In this document: positions 1 to 8,798 of the stretch, piece by piece
How positions within the stretch are numbered: the stretch's first letter is position 1
Layout: every line of letters begins with the position of its first letter
DNA from: JACMLD01 sp963705285
GTDB taxonomy: Bacteria > Bacteroidota > Bacteroidia > Chitinophagales > Chitinophagaceae
Direction of reading: 5' to 3'
Length of the DNA: 64,000 nucleotides
NCBI GenBank assembly: GCA_963705285.1
Contig: OY970066.1
Span: 4,960,001 to 5,024,000 of the forward strand
Made by a program: the position numbers and the translations under genes
The notes under the pieces: model-generated
The model's database searches: none
What the model saw: only the letters and a program-made list of their open reading frames with translations
What the model was told of the DNA's origin: nothing

Positions 1-239
1 CGTTTGATACGCCAGACGCTGTAAACATTTCGATAATGCTAAACTAGAACCAGAGCAGCGATCACTACCTCAGCAATCATGACATCCATAGCAGAGATTT
101 CTTCCACAAACAGGTAATACCACTTAATTGTATTGCAGGCGATAAAAACTATTACCATCTTTACAGCAGCAAACACCCTACACCAAAAATATATTTAAAA
201 TAGCAGTTTTAGAGGTTGTTAATCCGGTCAATACCTGAG
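1..239. other. Left edge, no assignable gene
   Basis: No complete gene is visible here. One plus-strand frame entering from the left stays open from base 3 and ends at a TAG at 45-47, giving a 14-residue tail; this may be the C-terminus of a gene outside the window. The terminator at 240-270 points the same way and supports a plus-strand transcript arriving from the left. The rest is AT-rich without a recognisable RNA gene. Confidence 0.25.
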
Positions 240-270
240 CCCGGCTTTTTAATAAAAGCCGGGTTTTTAT
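240..270 (+). terminator. Rho-independent terminator
   Basis: A perfect 10-bp stem (CCCGGCTTTT at 240-249, AAAAGCCGGG at 254-263) with a 4-nt loop is followed by a T-rich run on the plus strand. It would end a transcript from an upstream plus-strand gene outside the window. On the minus strand the stem lacks a following T tract, so it is a poorer terminator for the bioF-like gene, whose stop is at 271. Confidence 0.8.
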
Positions 271-1374
271 TTATTGGTCTGATGCATGTGCAGCCAGTAC
301 CGCTATCAACGCATGCAGTTCTTCAATGGTATTAAAAGAATGCAGCACCACCCTCAGGCGTTCAGCTTCTTTAGGTACCGTGGGATAAAGTATGGCCCTC
401 ACATCAAAATTATGCAGGCGGCATTGGGCAGCAGCCGCTTTTACAGCTGTATTTCCAGGTATAATTACAGATTGCACAGGTGTGGAGCTAATAAGTTGCT
501 CATAGCCTGTGCTAGCCTGCTGAAGTATGCTTACCAATTGCTGTAGATGCGCGCGTTGCCCGTGCAGCTGCGGAAACAAGTGGTAGCTGGCTTTTATTGC
601 GGCAATGCACACGGGTGGCAATGCTGTAGTGTAGATAAATGGACGGCAAAAATTAATCAGGTAGTTACGCAGGGTATGGCTACCCAGTACAACGGCACCA
701 TGACAGCCCAACGCTTTGCCAAATGTATGGATGCGCGCAAAACACTGTTGCTGCAGCCCTAGCTGTTGTACCAGTCCCTCACCTTTACTGCCCACCACCC
801 CGGTGGCATGGGCTTCATCTACTATCAAATACGCATTGTACTTAGTACACAGTGCAGCCATCAATTGTAATGGCGCCATGTCTCCATCCATGGAGAAAAC
901 AGATTCTGTGACCACAAAAATATTTCCTTTTGCAGACGACAGTTTTTTTTCAAGATCATCCAGGTCATTGTGCCGGTAAGAAAATGATTGTGCCAGCGAT
1001 AACCGCAATCCATCCCTGATAGAAGCATGAGAAAGCCAATCGTACAACACCGTATCGCCAAGTTGCGGCACACTGCTTAGCAGACCGGTATTGGCATCGT
1101 ATCCAGCATTGAAGAGAAGGCCGGCAGGCGCCTCATGAAATGCGGCAATTAAGCTTTCTGTTTCCTCTGTTAGCGCATCATTGCCGGTTAGTAAACGCGA
1201 GCCCGTACTGCCGCTTTTATATTGGGCCCTATCGGCGTGCAGCATATTGCCGGTAACTATACCCAGGTAATCGTTAGAACAAAAATCAATGGCAGCAGAT
1301 GCAGGTTGCAACACCCGGTAGGCATCCTGCGCCTGCCGCTCCGTTATTTTTTTATGCAGAAAATCTTCATTCAT
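271..1374 (-). CDS. bioF: 8-amino-7-oxononanoate synthase-like PLP enzyme
   Basis: Fold-type I PLP enzyme of the alpha-oxoamine synthase family. BioF joins pimeloyl-ACP/CoA with alanine in biotin synthesis. Visible marks: the SGSTGSRLLTGN segment near the N-terminus, SHAS near residue 116, DEAHATG near 186 (Asp contacts the PLP pyridine nitrogen) and HTFGKALG with the Schiff-base Lys near 220. About 367 aa, normal for the family. I start at the internal ATG (1374, MNEDF) because it begins 9 codons inside a longer frame and fits family length. No other bio genes are visible nearby, so a related acyl-CoA:amino acid synthase (for example sphingolipid or ketone-forming) remains possible. Divergent from miaE. 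Confidence 0.8.
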   Translation of the reverse strand: MNEDFLHKKITERQAQDAYRVLQPASAAIDFCSNDYLGIVTGNMLHADRAQYKSGSTGSRLLTGNDALTEETESLIAAFHEAPAGLLFNAGYDANTGLLSSVPQLGDTVLYDWLSHASIRDGLRLSLAQSFSYRHNDLDDLEKKLSSAKGNIFVVTESVFSMDGDMAPLQLMAALCTKYNAYLIVDEAHATGVVGSKGEGLVQQLGLQQQCFARIHTFGKALGCHGAVVLGSHTLRNYLINFCRPFIYTTALPPVCIAAIKASYHLFPQLHGQRAHLQQLVSILQQASTGYEQLISSTPVQSVIIPGNTAVKAAAAQCRLHNFDVRAILYPTVPKEAERLRVVLHSFNTIEELHALIAVLAAHASDQ

Positions 1375-1471
1375 ATCTTTATACCATGAAAGTAAAAACA
1401 AAAACAGCAGCCTTTCATTAAATCTTTATACAGCTGTGTCTTTTACTGCCTCAGACACCTCAACTAAAATA

Positions 1472-2077
1472 ATGATAAGTACAGACGTAAAAAATATATT
1501 GGGTTTGCAACTGCCTACTGATCCGCGCTGGGTTGACCTGGCAGGTATTTCTTTGGAAGAGATATTGACCGATCATGCTTATTGCGAGCAGAAAGCAGCA
1601 CTTACGTGCATATCGCTCATTCAGAAATATTCTGACAAAGAAGAGCTGGTAAAACAACTGGCACCAATTGTTACAGAAGAATGGGGCCATTTCAGGCTGG
1701 TGCTGGCAGAGTTGCACAAACGCCAGCTGAAACTGGGCTTGCAGCGCAAAGATATCTATGTAAACAAGCTATTGATTTTTCAACGCAAAGGTGGACGCAC
1801 AGAAGACCGCTTTTTGGATCAGTTGCTTACCATGGCCCTGATTGAAGCACGCAGTTGCGAAAGATTTAAACGACTGAGTGAAGGACTGAACGATGCGTAT
1901 ATGCGTAATTTCTACCGCCGTTTTATGGAAAGCGAGGCCGGCCATTACACGTTATTCATCGAGTTGGCAGAAACTTATATTGATAAAGAAAAAGTGCGCC
2001 TGCGCTGGAATGAATGGCTACAATACGAAGCCGGTGTAATGCAGGAAGCGGAAGTACGGGGAGACAGAATTCATTAA
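1472..2077 (+). CDS. miaE: tRNA-(ms2io6A37) hydroxylase MiaE-like
   Basis: Diiron ferritin-like monooxygenase that hydroxylates the isopentenyl side chain of ms2i6A37 in tRNA. The 201-aa protein carries repeated carboxylate/histidine helices: EEWGHF about residue 70, EARSCERF about 130 and ESEAGHY about 155, the expected diiron ligand pattern of the MiaE family. I choose ATG 1472 (MISTDVKN); the longer frame from 1436 adds 12 residues without family-like content. Divergent from the bioF-like gene with a 97-bp gap. Its stop codon runs straight into a TGAG/GTGTT short-repeat array. Confidence 0.88.
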   Translation: MISTDVKNILGLQLPTDPRWVDLAGISLEEILTDHAYCEQKAALTCISLIQKYSDKEELVKQLAPIVTEEWGHFRLVLAELHKRQLKLGLQRKDIYVNKLLIFQRKGGRTEDRFLDQLLTMALIEARSCERFKRLSEGLNDAYMRNFYRRFMESEAGHYTLFIELAETYIDKEKVRLRWNEWLQYEAGVMQEAEVRGDRIH

Positions 2078-2155
2078 GAATTGTGTTGAGTGTTGAGTGT
2101 TGTGTTCCTTAATGATTATGTTGAGTGTTGAGTGTTGTGTGTTGAGTTGCTTTGC
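2078..2155 (+). repeat. Short-period array after miaE stop
   Basis: Degenerate GAGTGTT heptamers (TTGAGTGTTGAGTGTTGTG) occur twice, starting about 10 bases after the miaE stop codon. The sense word contains TGA. No complementary AC-rich partner is seen at this junction; instead the 53-bp tandem repeat follows. Confidence 0.7.
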
Positions 2156-2204
2156 CGGGATAAATGACAGGTGGAGGTAATTACACCTGCTCAAGAAATG
2201 ATCT

Positions 2205-2424
2205 GTGCAAATCCATATCATCCATCCAATCCGTGTTCCTGTATTCCAAGCGAAGCTGTGCAAATCCATATCATCCATCCAATCCGTGTTCCTGTATTGC
2301 AAGCGAAGCTGTGCAAATCCGTACCATCCATCCAATCCGTGTTCAAGTATTTCAAGTGAAGCTGTGCAAATCCATATCATCCATCCAATCCGTGTTCCTG
2401 TATTTCCAGCGAAGCTGTGCAAAC
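2205..2424. repeat. 53-bp tandem repeat, four full units
   Basis: Units start at 2205, 2258, 2311 and 2364, with a partial fifth at 2417, all exactly 53 bp apart. Each begins GTGCAAATCC and contains CATCCATCCAATCCGTGTTC. Copies differ by a few substitutions. 53 is not a multiple of 3, so the open frames across it on both strands shift frame between units and are unlikely to be genes. The array lies between the miaE stop and the GH109 promoter region. Confidence 0.9.
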
Positions 2425-2433
2425 AAAAATAAC

Positions 2434-2445
2434 GCAAACGTTTGC
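2434..2445. promoter_or_regulatory. LacI-family operator-like palindrome
   Basis: GCAAACGTTTGC is a perfect 12-bp palindrome with the central CG core typical of LacI/GalR-family operators. It lies 109 bp upstream of the GH109 start. No LacI regulator gene is in the window. Function is inferred from shape and position only. Confidence 0.45.
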
Positions 2446-2553
2446 TTAACGGTTGACCAACACAGGAACGCTATCATTTTCAAAAATACCACCGTTACCC
2501 GTTATCATCTCACGTGAAAACCTTTATCTTTCGTTCTTAATCAAAAATGTTTT

Positions 2554-3900
2554 ATGAAAAGAAGAACATTTGTACAAAATACCATGATGGCTGCCACCGC
2601 TGTGAGCATCATACCTGGTAAACAATTCATACCCCGGGCAGATAAAAAAGTGCGCCTGGCTTTTATTGGCGTTGGGTTGCGTGGTCAGAACCATCTAGAC
2701 AATGCACTGCGCCGCGCTGATACCGAGGTGGTAGCTATTTGCGATATTGATGAGAACATGCTGACCATGGCATCCAATGTAATAAAAAAATCAGGCAAGG
2801 CCATGCCGCAGGTATTTAAAGGCGATCCGTATGCGTACCGTAAACTGCTTGAGCTAAAAAATATTGATGGAGTGGTGATTGCCACGCCCTGGGAATGGCA
2901 TTGCCCGATGATCACAGATAGCCTGCAGGCCGGTATTAAATACGTTGGTACCGAAGTGGTGCTGGGTATTACCATGGATGACCACTGGAAAGTAGTGCAC
3001 GAAGCAGAAAAGCAGCGGGCGCATGTAAGCATGCTGGAAAACGTGTGTTACCGCCGCGATGTAATGGCCGTATTAAATATGGTGCGCAAAGGCGTATTCG
3101 GCGAATTGCTGCATCTGCAGGGAGGTTATCAACATGATTTAAGAGGCATCAAATTCAACAATGGCACCTCCGCCGCGGGTGCAGAATACGGCGACAAAGC
3201 CTTCTCTGAAGCCAAATGGAGAACCAACCATTCGGTACATCGTAACGGCGACCTGTATCCCACACACGGTATTGGCCCCGTAGCCATGATGCTCGACATT
3301 AACCGTGGGAACCGATTTTTATCGCTCAGTTCATTTAGCACAAAATCGCGCGGCCTGCATGAATACGTAGTCAGCAAAGGCGGTGAAAACCATCCCAACG
3401 CCAAAGTAGAATTTAAACTGGGCGATGTGGTAACCACCCATATTAAATGTGTAAATGGTGAAACCATATTACTGGAACATGATACCAACCTGCCACGCCC
3501 CTACTCGCTCGGTTTTCGCGTGCAGGGCACAAAAGGTATATGGATGGATGTCAATAGCTCTATTTATATTGAAGGACAATCGCCCAAACCGCACCAATGG
3601 GAAGAAGCCAAAGCCTGGCTTGATAAATACGACCACCCCCTTTGGGCCAGGTGGAGCAAGGAAACGGAAAATGCAGGCCATGGCGGTATGGATTTTTTTG
3701 TATTGCATGGGTTTGTGGAAGCCATCAAAAGACAGGTAGCACCGCCATTGGATGTGTATGATGCCGCAGCATGGAGCGCCATTACACCACTAAGTGAGAA
3801 AAGCATTGAACTGGGCAACCAAACGGTAGAGTTTCCTGATTTCACCAGCGGGCAATGGATGTCCAGAAAAAATGATTTTGCACTTAACAATGAGTTTTAA
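2554..3900 (+). CDS. GH109-like Gfo/Idh/MocA NAD-dependent glycosidase
   Basis: 448-aa Gfo/Idh/MocA-fold protein. The N-terminus (MKRRTFVQ then a hydrophobic stretch) resembles a Tat-type export signal. A Rossmann motif IGVGLRGQNH follows near residue 38. The middle holds ENVCYRRDV, GELLHLQGGYQHDLR and LYPTHGIGPV, which are hallmarks of glycoside hydrolase family 109 (alpha-N-acetylgalactosaminidases using NAD by transient oxidation at C3). This fits GH109 better than plain dehydrogenases. The next gene is a sugar-kinase-like phosphotransferase, suggesting release and then phosphorylation of an N-acetylhexosamine (inference). A LacI-type palindrome lies upstream. Confidence 0.82.
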   Translation: MKRRTFVQNTMMAATAVSIIPGKQFIPRADKKVRLAFIGVGLRGQNHLDNALRRADTEVVAICDIDENMLTMASNVIKKSGKAMPQVFKGDPYAYRKLLELKNIDGVVIATPWEWHCPMITDSLQAGIKYVGTEVVLGITMDDHWKVVHEAEKQRAHVSMLENVCYRRDVMAVLNMVRKGVFGELLHLQGGYQHDLRGIKFNNGTSAAGAEYGDKAFSEAKWRTNHSVHRNGDLYPTHGIGPVAMMLDINRGNRFLSLSSFSTKSRGLHEYVVSKGGENHPNAKVEFKLGDVVTTHIKCVNGETILLEHDTNLPRPYSLGFRVQGTKGIWMDVNSSIYIEGQSPKPHQWEEAKAWLDKYDHPLWARWSKETENAGHGGMDFFVLHGFVEAIKRQVAPPLDVYDAAAWSAITPLSEKSIELGNQTVEFPDFTSGQWMSRKNDFALNNEF

Positions 3901-3996
3901 GAAAGCTATTAGCTATTAGCTCATAGCTGTTAGTGCTATTGCCATAACAATTGTTCCAATACTAACAGCTAACACCTAACAGCTAACAGCTCAACA
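3901..3996 (+). repeat. Stop-anchored heptamer array with inverted partner
   Basis: Beginning 4 bases after the GH109 stop are AGCTATT/AGCTGTT-type heptamers (AGCTATTAGCTATTAGCTC), then about 30 bases of unique sequence, then the inverted word (CTAACAGCTAACACCTAACAG) just before the next start codon. The arms could pair into a long imperfect hairpin. The sense word contains TTAG. Confidence 0.85.
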
Positions 3997-4004
3997 CTGA
4001 GCCA

Positions 4005-5051
4005 ATGAAACCATCCATCATAGAAAAAGCTGCCGTACAGTTTGGAAAGGGTGAACCTTCCGTGTCGCTGCTGGGCAACGGGCTCATCAACCGCACGTAT
4101 AAAGTTTCATTTACTGAATCGTCTTCTATTGTGCTGCAATGCATCAATCAAACCACTTTTCCGCAGCCTGAAAATATCATCAATAATTACCGGCTTATTC
4201 AGGAATATGGCGCCACCACCGGCAGCATACGTATTGCTGCATTGCTGCCCACCAAAAATGGTAAATACTTTTGGGTAGATCCGGAAGGTAATTTCTGGCG
4301 TGCCACCGCGTTTTTCGACAATGCGTATGCGTCGTCTATACCCGAAAATGCCGCTGCCGTATTTACAGCTGCCAAATCATTTGCCTCCTTTACGCAATCA
4401 CTCAGCGGTGTAAAGGCAGACCAGCTGGAAATCATTATCCCAGATTTTCACAACCTTGCTTACCGGTACAAACAATTTGAGGAGGTGGTAATAACCGCTC
4501 CCATAAAAAAACTGCTGAAGGCTACCCATGTTATTTCGGAAATACGCGACCGTACCAGCCTGGTAGATTTTTATAATACCGTGAAAAGCAACGAGGCCGA
4601 CTACCCTACCCGCATCATGCACCACGATTGCAAGATCAGCAATATTCTTTTTGATACCACCACGCATAAAGTTATCTGTCCCGTAGATCTGGATACGGTT
4701 ATGCCCGGCAAATATTTTTCAGATATTGGCGATATGGTACGTACCATGGCTTGTACCGAAGAAGAAAACAGCACTGCGTGGGAACTGATTGATGTAAAAC
4801 CCGATTATTACAACGCTATCATCAATGGCTACACAGAAGGCATGGGTGCCGATTTTACCGCTGCAGAAAAACAACATATCCACCAGCCCGGACTCCTGCT
4901 AACCTATATGCAGTGCATCCGCTTTGTAACGGATTTTTTAAAGAACGATATTTATTACAAGACTACTTACCCCGAGCAAAATCTTAACCGCGCACTAAAT
5001 CAACTCATATTGCTGGAAAAACTGGAAGCGTTTACTGGCAGCGCGCGATAG
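4005..5051 (+). CDS. APH-family phosphotransferase, likely N-acetylhexosamine kinase-like
   Basis: 348-aa kinase of the aminoglycoside phosphotransferase/choline kinase fold. Brenner's motif is HHDCKISN (catalytic Asp about 208, Asn about 213), followed by PVDLDTVMPG with the metal-binding Asp about 228-230. The N-lobe has LLGNGLINRTYKV, a nucleotide-binding beta-hairpin. NahK-type N-acetylhexosamine 1-kinases have the same HD-K-N and D-LDT pattern. Placement directly after a GH109 enzyme makes a GalNAc/GlcNAc 1-kinase role plausible, but substrate cannot be read from the sequence. Separated from GH109 by a heptamer hairpin island. Convergent with the GSCFA gene, only 14 bp apart. Confidence 0.72.
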   Translation: MKPSIIEKAAVQFGKGEPSVSLLGNGLINRTYKVSFTESSSIVLQCINQTTFPQPENIINNYRLIQEYGATTGSIRIAALLPTKNGKYFWVDPEGNFWRATAFFDNAYASSIPENAAAVFTAAKSFASFTQSLSGVKADQLEIIIPDFHNLAYRYKQFEEVVITAPIKKLLKATHVISEIRDRTSLVDFYNTVKSNEADYPTRIMHHDCKISNILFDTTTHKVICPVDLDTVMPGKYFSDIGDMVRTMACTEEENSTAWELIDVKPDYYNAIINGYTEGMGADFTAAEKQHIHQPGLLLTYMQCIRFVTDFLKNDIYYKTTYPEQNLNRALNQLILLEKLEAFTGSAR

Positions 5052-5065
5052 TGGCTGTAAGTGTG

Positions 5066-6070
5066 TTATTGACCGAAGTAGCGTATCTCTTCTGTCAAAT
5101 CCAGAAAAGGATATTTGCGTTGTAATTCCTTGGCTTTTTCAAGATGGGCCAGTAAAAATTGTTTGTGTGCGCTCGTCGCCGGTTGAAATGCCTTGTGCCG
5201 CGCAGCGATTACTATTTTTTTTATTTCTTCCATTATTTGTTGCGACGGTGTATCGATACCATACTGGATAAATTTTTCCAGCACAAATTCAGTAGCGGGA
5301 TAATTAGGGTGCACCAGGTCGATATCATAAAACCGGTAATCGCGCAGCACATCAATCACCAGCTCATAGGCCGGAAAATAATGCAGCCGGTCAAATTTGT
5401 TTACCAGGTTATGTACTACTTCTATCAGCCTGGCCTTACTGCGGTTGTTCTCCACCACTCCATCGCGTATATGACGTACAGGGCTAACTGTAAATATAAT
5501 TTGCAGCCGCGGGTTAAAATGCAGGAGCTGGTGTATGCAATTGTCGAGGGCTGCATTGGTTTCTTCAATGCCCATCAGGTGTTTGGTAAACCACTGCGCC
5601 GGTGCCCGGTGGCAATTGGCAACTTCAGTACGCGCTGGCGCGGCATTGGGGGTAAGCATGCTTTCTTGCGTAAGCCGGTAAGAAAAAGACGAACCCAGTG
5701 TAATGATAATACAATCAGCATGTTGTAAAAATGTGTGTGCCGCGTGTTGCGATTGGTTGATGCGCGCCAGGCCAGCCTGCTTATCGGTATGACTGAATAT
5801 GCTATGGTGCTGCCAGCTCTGCCACAACTCATTCATATAAAATAGATCGGCTTCAGTATATTGCTGGTTGCGGATATAAGACACCAGGCTGTTGGCAACG
5901 CTGAACGGATCAAACAAGATACCATGGGGATTTTGCAGCACAGAAAATTTCAGCTCAGCCAGTTTATTACCGATGTGTTCTGTAAAGCAGGAACCCACCA
6001 GCAGTATTTTGCTATTGTACGTAAGGGGCTTTGACAGCGTATTTATTTTGATGGGTATTTGAAATTCCAT
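5066..6070 (-). CDS. GSCFA domain-containing protein
   Basis: 334 aa. The N-terminus carries VGSCFTEHIG (about residues 26-35), the motif that names the GSCFA family, followed by NPHGILFDP and, later, IIITLGSSFSYRL and FTVSPVRHIRDGV. The fold is thought to be related to SGNH/GDSL hydrolases, with the Ser of GSCF and a C-terminal DLVHPNYPA segment offering Asp and His. Molecular function of the family is not established; no signal peptide is seen. It runs in the same direction as the HMG-CoA lyase gene upstream, 35 bp away, so the two may be cotranscribed. Confidence 0.85.
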   Translation of the reverse strand: MEFQIPIKINTLSKPLTYNSKILLVGSCFTEHIGNKLAELKFSVLQNPHGILFDPFSVANSLVSYIRNQQYTEADLFYMNELWQSWQHHSIFSHTDKQAGLARINQSQHAAHTFLQHADCIIITLGSSFSYRLTQESMLTPNAAPARTEVANCHRAPAQWFTKHLMGIEETNAALDNCIHQLLHFNPRLQIIFTVSPVRHIRDGVVENNRSKARLIEVVHNLVNKFDRLHYFPAYELVIDVLRDYRFYDIDLVHPNYPATEFVLEKFIQYGIDTPSQQIMEEIKKIVIAARHKAFQPATSAHKQFLLAHLEKAKELQRKYPFLDLTEEIRYFGQ

Positions 6071-6105
6071 GTAAGCAGTAAATTTTAAAAACGATGCAGT
6101 TGAAA

Positions 6106-6969
6106 TTATTGAAAAAGGGCGGCCGCCAGGCGACTGCTGGTCCTGAGTGCTGTTGCATTGATAGCAGGCAACAATTTTTTTTCCTCAAAATAAGGAATCA
6201 TTAATTCCGTATCCATATTGCCTACCAGGTCGTCTCCCGCCATAGGGCAACCTCCAATGCCTTTAAGCGCACCGTCGAATCGTTTACAACCTGCTTTCAC
6301 CGCGGCTGCCAGTTTCTCTCTCCAATTGGCGGGCGATGAATGCAGGTGCACGCCAATCTGTTGCTGCGGCATTTGTTTTACCAGGTAATTGGTGACTGAA
6401 AAAACCTGTTCGGATGTGGCAAGACCAACCGTATCGGCCAGTGAAATAATTTTTACTCCCAGGGCCGCCAGTTTATCTGCCCATTCAAAAACAATTTCTT
6501 CTGAATAAGGGTCTCCGTATGGATTGCCGAAACCCATTGATATATAGACTACCAGCTCTTTGTTGTTTTTAAGGCAGAGCTCCTGAATGTCTTCTGTTCT
6601 GGCAAAAGATTCCTGAATGGAACTATTGGTATTGCGTTGCTGAAAAGTTTCAGAAATGGAGAAGGGAAAACCCAGGCAATTGATTTCATCATACACCACG
6701 GCTTCTTCGGCGCCCCGAACGTTGGCAACAATGGCCAGCAGTTTGGTTGTACTAAAGCCTTTGTGCAAACCCCTGAGTACTTCTTTGGTATCTGCCATTT
6801 GCGGGATGGCTTTTGGCGAAACAAAACTGCCAAAATCGATGGTGTCAAAGCCTACCTGTAGCAGGCTGTTGATATATTCAATCTTGCGAGCCGTGGGTAT
6901 GGGGTGTTTCCATCCCTGCATGGCATCCCGCGGACATTCTACCAGTTGTACAAATGATTCTTGCTGCAT
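6106..6969 (-). CDS. mvaB: Hydroxymethylglutaryl-CoA lyase
   Basis: DRE-TIM family lyase splitting HMG-CoA into acetoacetate and acetyl-CoA in leucine/ketone catabolism. About 287 aa from the ATG at 6969 (MQQESFVQLVECPRDAMQG). VECPRDAMQG carries the catalytic Arg-Asp of the lyase family; GVHLHSSP gives the metal-binding His pair; GGCPMAGDDLVGN near the C-terminus matches the glycine-rich loop with the active-site Cys. The start of the longer frame at 6987 adds six hydrophobic residues and is less likely. It is followed closely by the GSCFA gene. Confidence 0.85.
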   Translation of the reverse strand: MQQESFVQLVECPRDAMQGWKHPIPTARKIEYINSLLQVGFDTIDFGSFVSPKAIPQMADTKEVLRGLHKGFSTTKLLAIVANVRGAEEAVVYDEINCLGFPFSISETFQQRNTNSSIQESFARTEDIQELCLKNNKELVVYISMGFGNPYGDPYSEEIVFEWADKLAALGVKIISLADTVGLATSEQVFSVTNYLVKQMPQQQIGVHLHSSPANWREKLAAAVKAGCKRFDGALKGIGGCPMAGDDLVGNMDTELMIPYFEEKKLLPAINATALRTSSRLAAALFQ

Positions 6970-7274
6970 GTAATGCAAAAATAGCAAGTATTAACCATGT
7001 GCTGGCACACCGCTGCCGCCACAATTTCACCCACAGGCAAAACATCGGTGGAAGCACTCTTTTGCCGGACCGGCTCCGCGCAGCTGGTGGGCATTTTAAA
7101 AAGTCAGTATAACGGCGCCCGGTATTTATTTTTTTTGAAACTCATTTAAAACTGTAGGTTTGATAGTGGCAAGACCCCGTATAGACGCAGTAAGGATACA
7201 AACTCCTGCGCTAACAATTGTGTATAACGCTAAAGAATAACCGCAGCTATTGCGGAAAAGAAAAATACTTTCAT

Positions 7275-7904
7275 ATGAGCACACAATTAAATCTTAGAGT
7301 CCACAAGGTTACCTGCACTGATGAAACAGGCGGGGCATTTGCTGAAAAATTTGGTCACGATGAAATCTTCCTGGGTGGGTTTAGTATGGATGCTTTTGCA
7401 TCAGTAACAAAAATTAACCCCATCGCCATCAGCAGCAGTTTTGATGACGGGGAAGAAAAAAAATATAATCCACCCCGCATCATTGCGACTTTCCGTTGGG
7501 GTGCAAATGTTAACAAACCGCGGCTTTACGCAGTAGGATTTTTACTGATGGCAAAGAACCACGGCAAAATGGCTGATGCAGTTACCATACTATACAATAA
7601 AGTGCTGGAGGAAAGCGGTAAACACAAGGCTGAATCAACTGATGCCACTGCGCAAGACAGTGCCGTTGCAACAGAGCCGCCCCCACCAATATGGCCACAG
7701 ATAAAAACGGTGGTGCAGGAATTTGTAAAAAGTAATATGATAGGAAAATTGGGAGATAAAATTTTTCCATTTAAAGAGGCCAGTGTTACTATTGAGAATG
7801 CGTCGCACACCTGGAACGGAAAAACGTCATCGCCGCTGGCAATGATACAGTTTTCCGGCAATGATGGTATTTACCAGATTACCTACGATTGGGAATTGAA
7901 ATAG
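7275..7904 (+). CDS. Conserved hypothetical protein
   Basis: 209 aa from the ATG at 7275 (MSTQLNLRVHKV). I do not recognise the family with certainty. The N-terminal third has a TDETGG...GHDEIFLGGF pattern that recurs in uncharacterised Bacteroidota proteins. The middle is mixed, with a Pro-rich EPPPPIWP linker near residue 140. The C-terminal part (ASVTIENASHTWNGK, then QFSGNDGIYQITYDWELK) looks beta-rich. There is no signal peptide or membrane segment. The longer frame from 7218 lacks plausible extra content. It stands alone, convergent with rlmB across a heptamer island. Confidence 0.6.
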   Translation: MSTQLNLRVHKVTCTDETGGAFAEKFGHDEIFLGGFSMDAFASVTKINPIAISSSFDDGEEKKYNPPRIIATFRWGANVNKPRLYAVGFLLMAKNHGKMADAVTILYNKVLEESGKHKAESTDATAQDSAVATEPPPPIWPQIKTVVQEFVKSNMIGKLGDKIFPFKEASVTIENASHTWNGKTSSPLAMIQFSGNDGIYQITYDWELK

Positions 7905-7907
7905 ATC

Positions 7908-7980
7908 AATTAGCTATCAGCTATTAGTGCTTATCCTTCGCGAATCGCCAATGGCCAAAAGCTACGTGCTAACAGCGTTC
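7908..7980. repeat. Heptamer island between convergent stops
   Basis: A plus-sense TTAGCTATCAGCTATTAGTGC lies just after the stop at 7904, and its inverted word GCTACGTGCTAACAGC overlaps the end of rlmB on the minus strand. The last four rlmB residues (AVST) and its TAG stop are written in the island word itself. The centre holds TTCGCGAA. Confidence 0.75.
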
Positions 7981-8744
7981 ATTCTTTGGCGCATGGCCTC
8001 ATACAATATCATGCCTGCAGCTACCGATACATTCAATGATTCAAAGTTACCTGCCATGGCAATTTTGAATTGTTGATCACAGATTTTCATCAATGCAGGA
8101 TAGACGCCATTGTCTTCGCTGCCCATGATAACCGTACAGGGTTCTTTCAGCGGCAGCTGGTGCAACTGTACGGTAGCGGTCATTTCGCTGGCAAAAACAG
8201 GAATACCATTCAAATGCAGTTCATCAACAGCTTTCATCAAACTATTTACGCGGCAGATATGAATTTTCTCCAGTGCGCCGGCAGAAGATTTTAGTGCTTC
8301 TTCATTCAGTGCGCCTACGCCTTTGTCTGGTATAATGAGAGCCTGGGCACCGCAGCATACCGCCGTGCGTGCAATGGCGCCAATATTGCGTACATCCGTC
8401 ACCCCATCCAGCATCACAAAAAGTGGTATTTCACCATTGCCAACTACCAAATCTATTACCTGTTGCAGGTTCATGTATTGCACCATGGCTGCATAGGCAA
8501 TCACTCCCTGGTGATTGGCACGCGTAAGGCCATGCAGTTTCTCAGGCGGCACCTGTTGTATGGGTATATTGTATTCTTTGGCGAGCTTTCTTATATCGCC
8601 AATTGACTCGCCGCTTACATTTCGCTGAAACAGAATTTTATCGATAGCCCTGCCAGATTGAATGGCTTCAATCAAGGGTTGCCGGCCAATAATAAGAGAA
8701 GATGGTTTCAAATGTATTGTTAATTGATAATTGTTACATGTCAA
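7962..8744 (-). CDS. rlmB: TrmH/SpoU-family rRNA 2'-O-methyltransferase
   Basis: 260-aa SPOUT methyltransferase, most like RlmB, which 2'-O-methylates G2251 of 23S rRNA. The N-terminal substrate-binding domain starts at IIGRQPLIEAI. Motifs of the trefoil knot are present: DVRNIGAIARTA (motif 1), VIMGSEDNGV (motif 2) and ESLNVSVAAGMILYE (motif 3). The first eleven codons of the frame lie in an AT-rich short-repeat stretch; a TTG at 8711 (just before KPSSLIIG) is an alternative start. The C-terminal AVST and stop lie in a heptamer island shared with the convergent neighbour. Confidence 0.87.
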   Translation of the reverse strand: MTCNNYQLTIHLKPSSLIIGRQPLIEAIQSGRAIDKILFQRNVSGESIGDIRKLAKEYNIPIQQVPPEKLHGLTRANHQGVIAYAAMVQYMNLQQVIDLVVGNGEIPLFVMLDGVTDVRNIGAIARTAVCCGAQALIIPDKGVGALNEEALKSSAGALEKIHICRVNSLMKAVDELHLNGIPVFASEMTATVQLHQLPLKEPCTVIMGSEDNGVYPALMKICDQQFKIAMAGNFESLNVSVAAGMILYEAMRQRMNAVST

Positions 8745-8762
8745 TTGCTGGGGTTGCCTTCA

Positions 8763-8798
8763 ACCTCACCCCCAGCCCCTCTCCAAAAGAGAGGGGAG
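8763..8798. repeat. REP-like GC palindrome
   Basis: CCTCACCCCCAG leads into CCCCTCTC-CAAAA-GAGAGGGG, an 8-bp perfect stem with a 5-nt loop. This C-rich phrase is a widespread intergenic palindrome in several bacterial phyla. It stands out here against AT-rich surroundings and lies upstream of the rlmB start. Confidence 0.6.

Noticed and set aside
2018..2517. Several open frames of 62-139 codons across the 53-bp repeat on both strands
   Set aside because: They exist only because the repeat lacks stops in some frames. They overlap each other, have no start context and encode only repeat residues.
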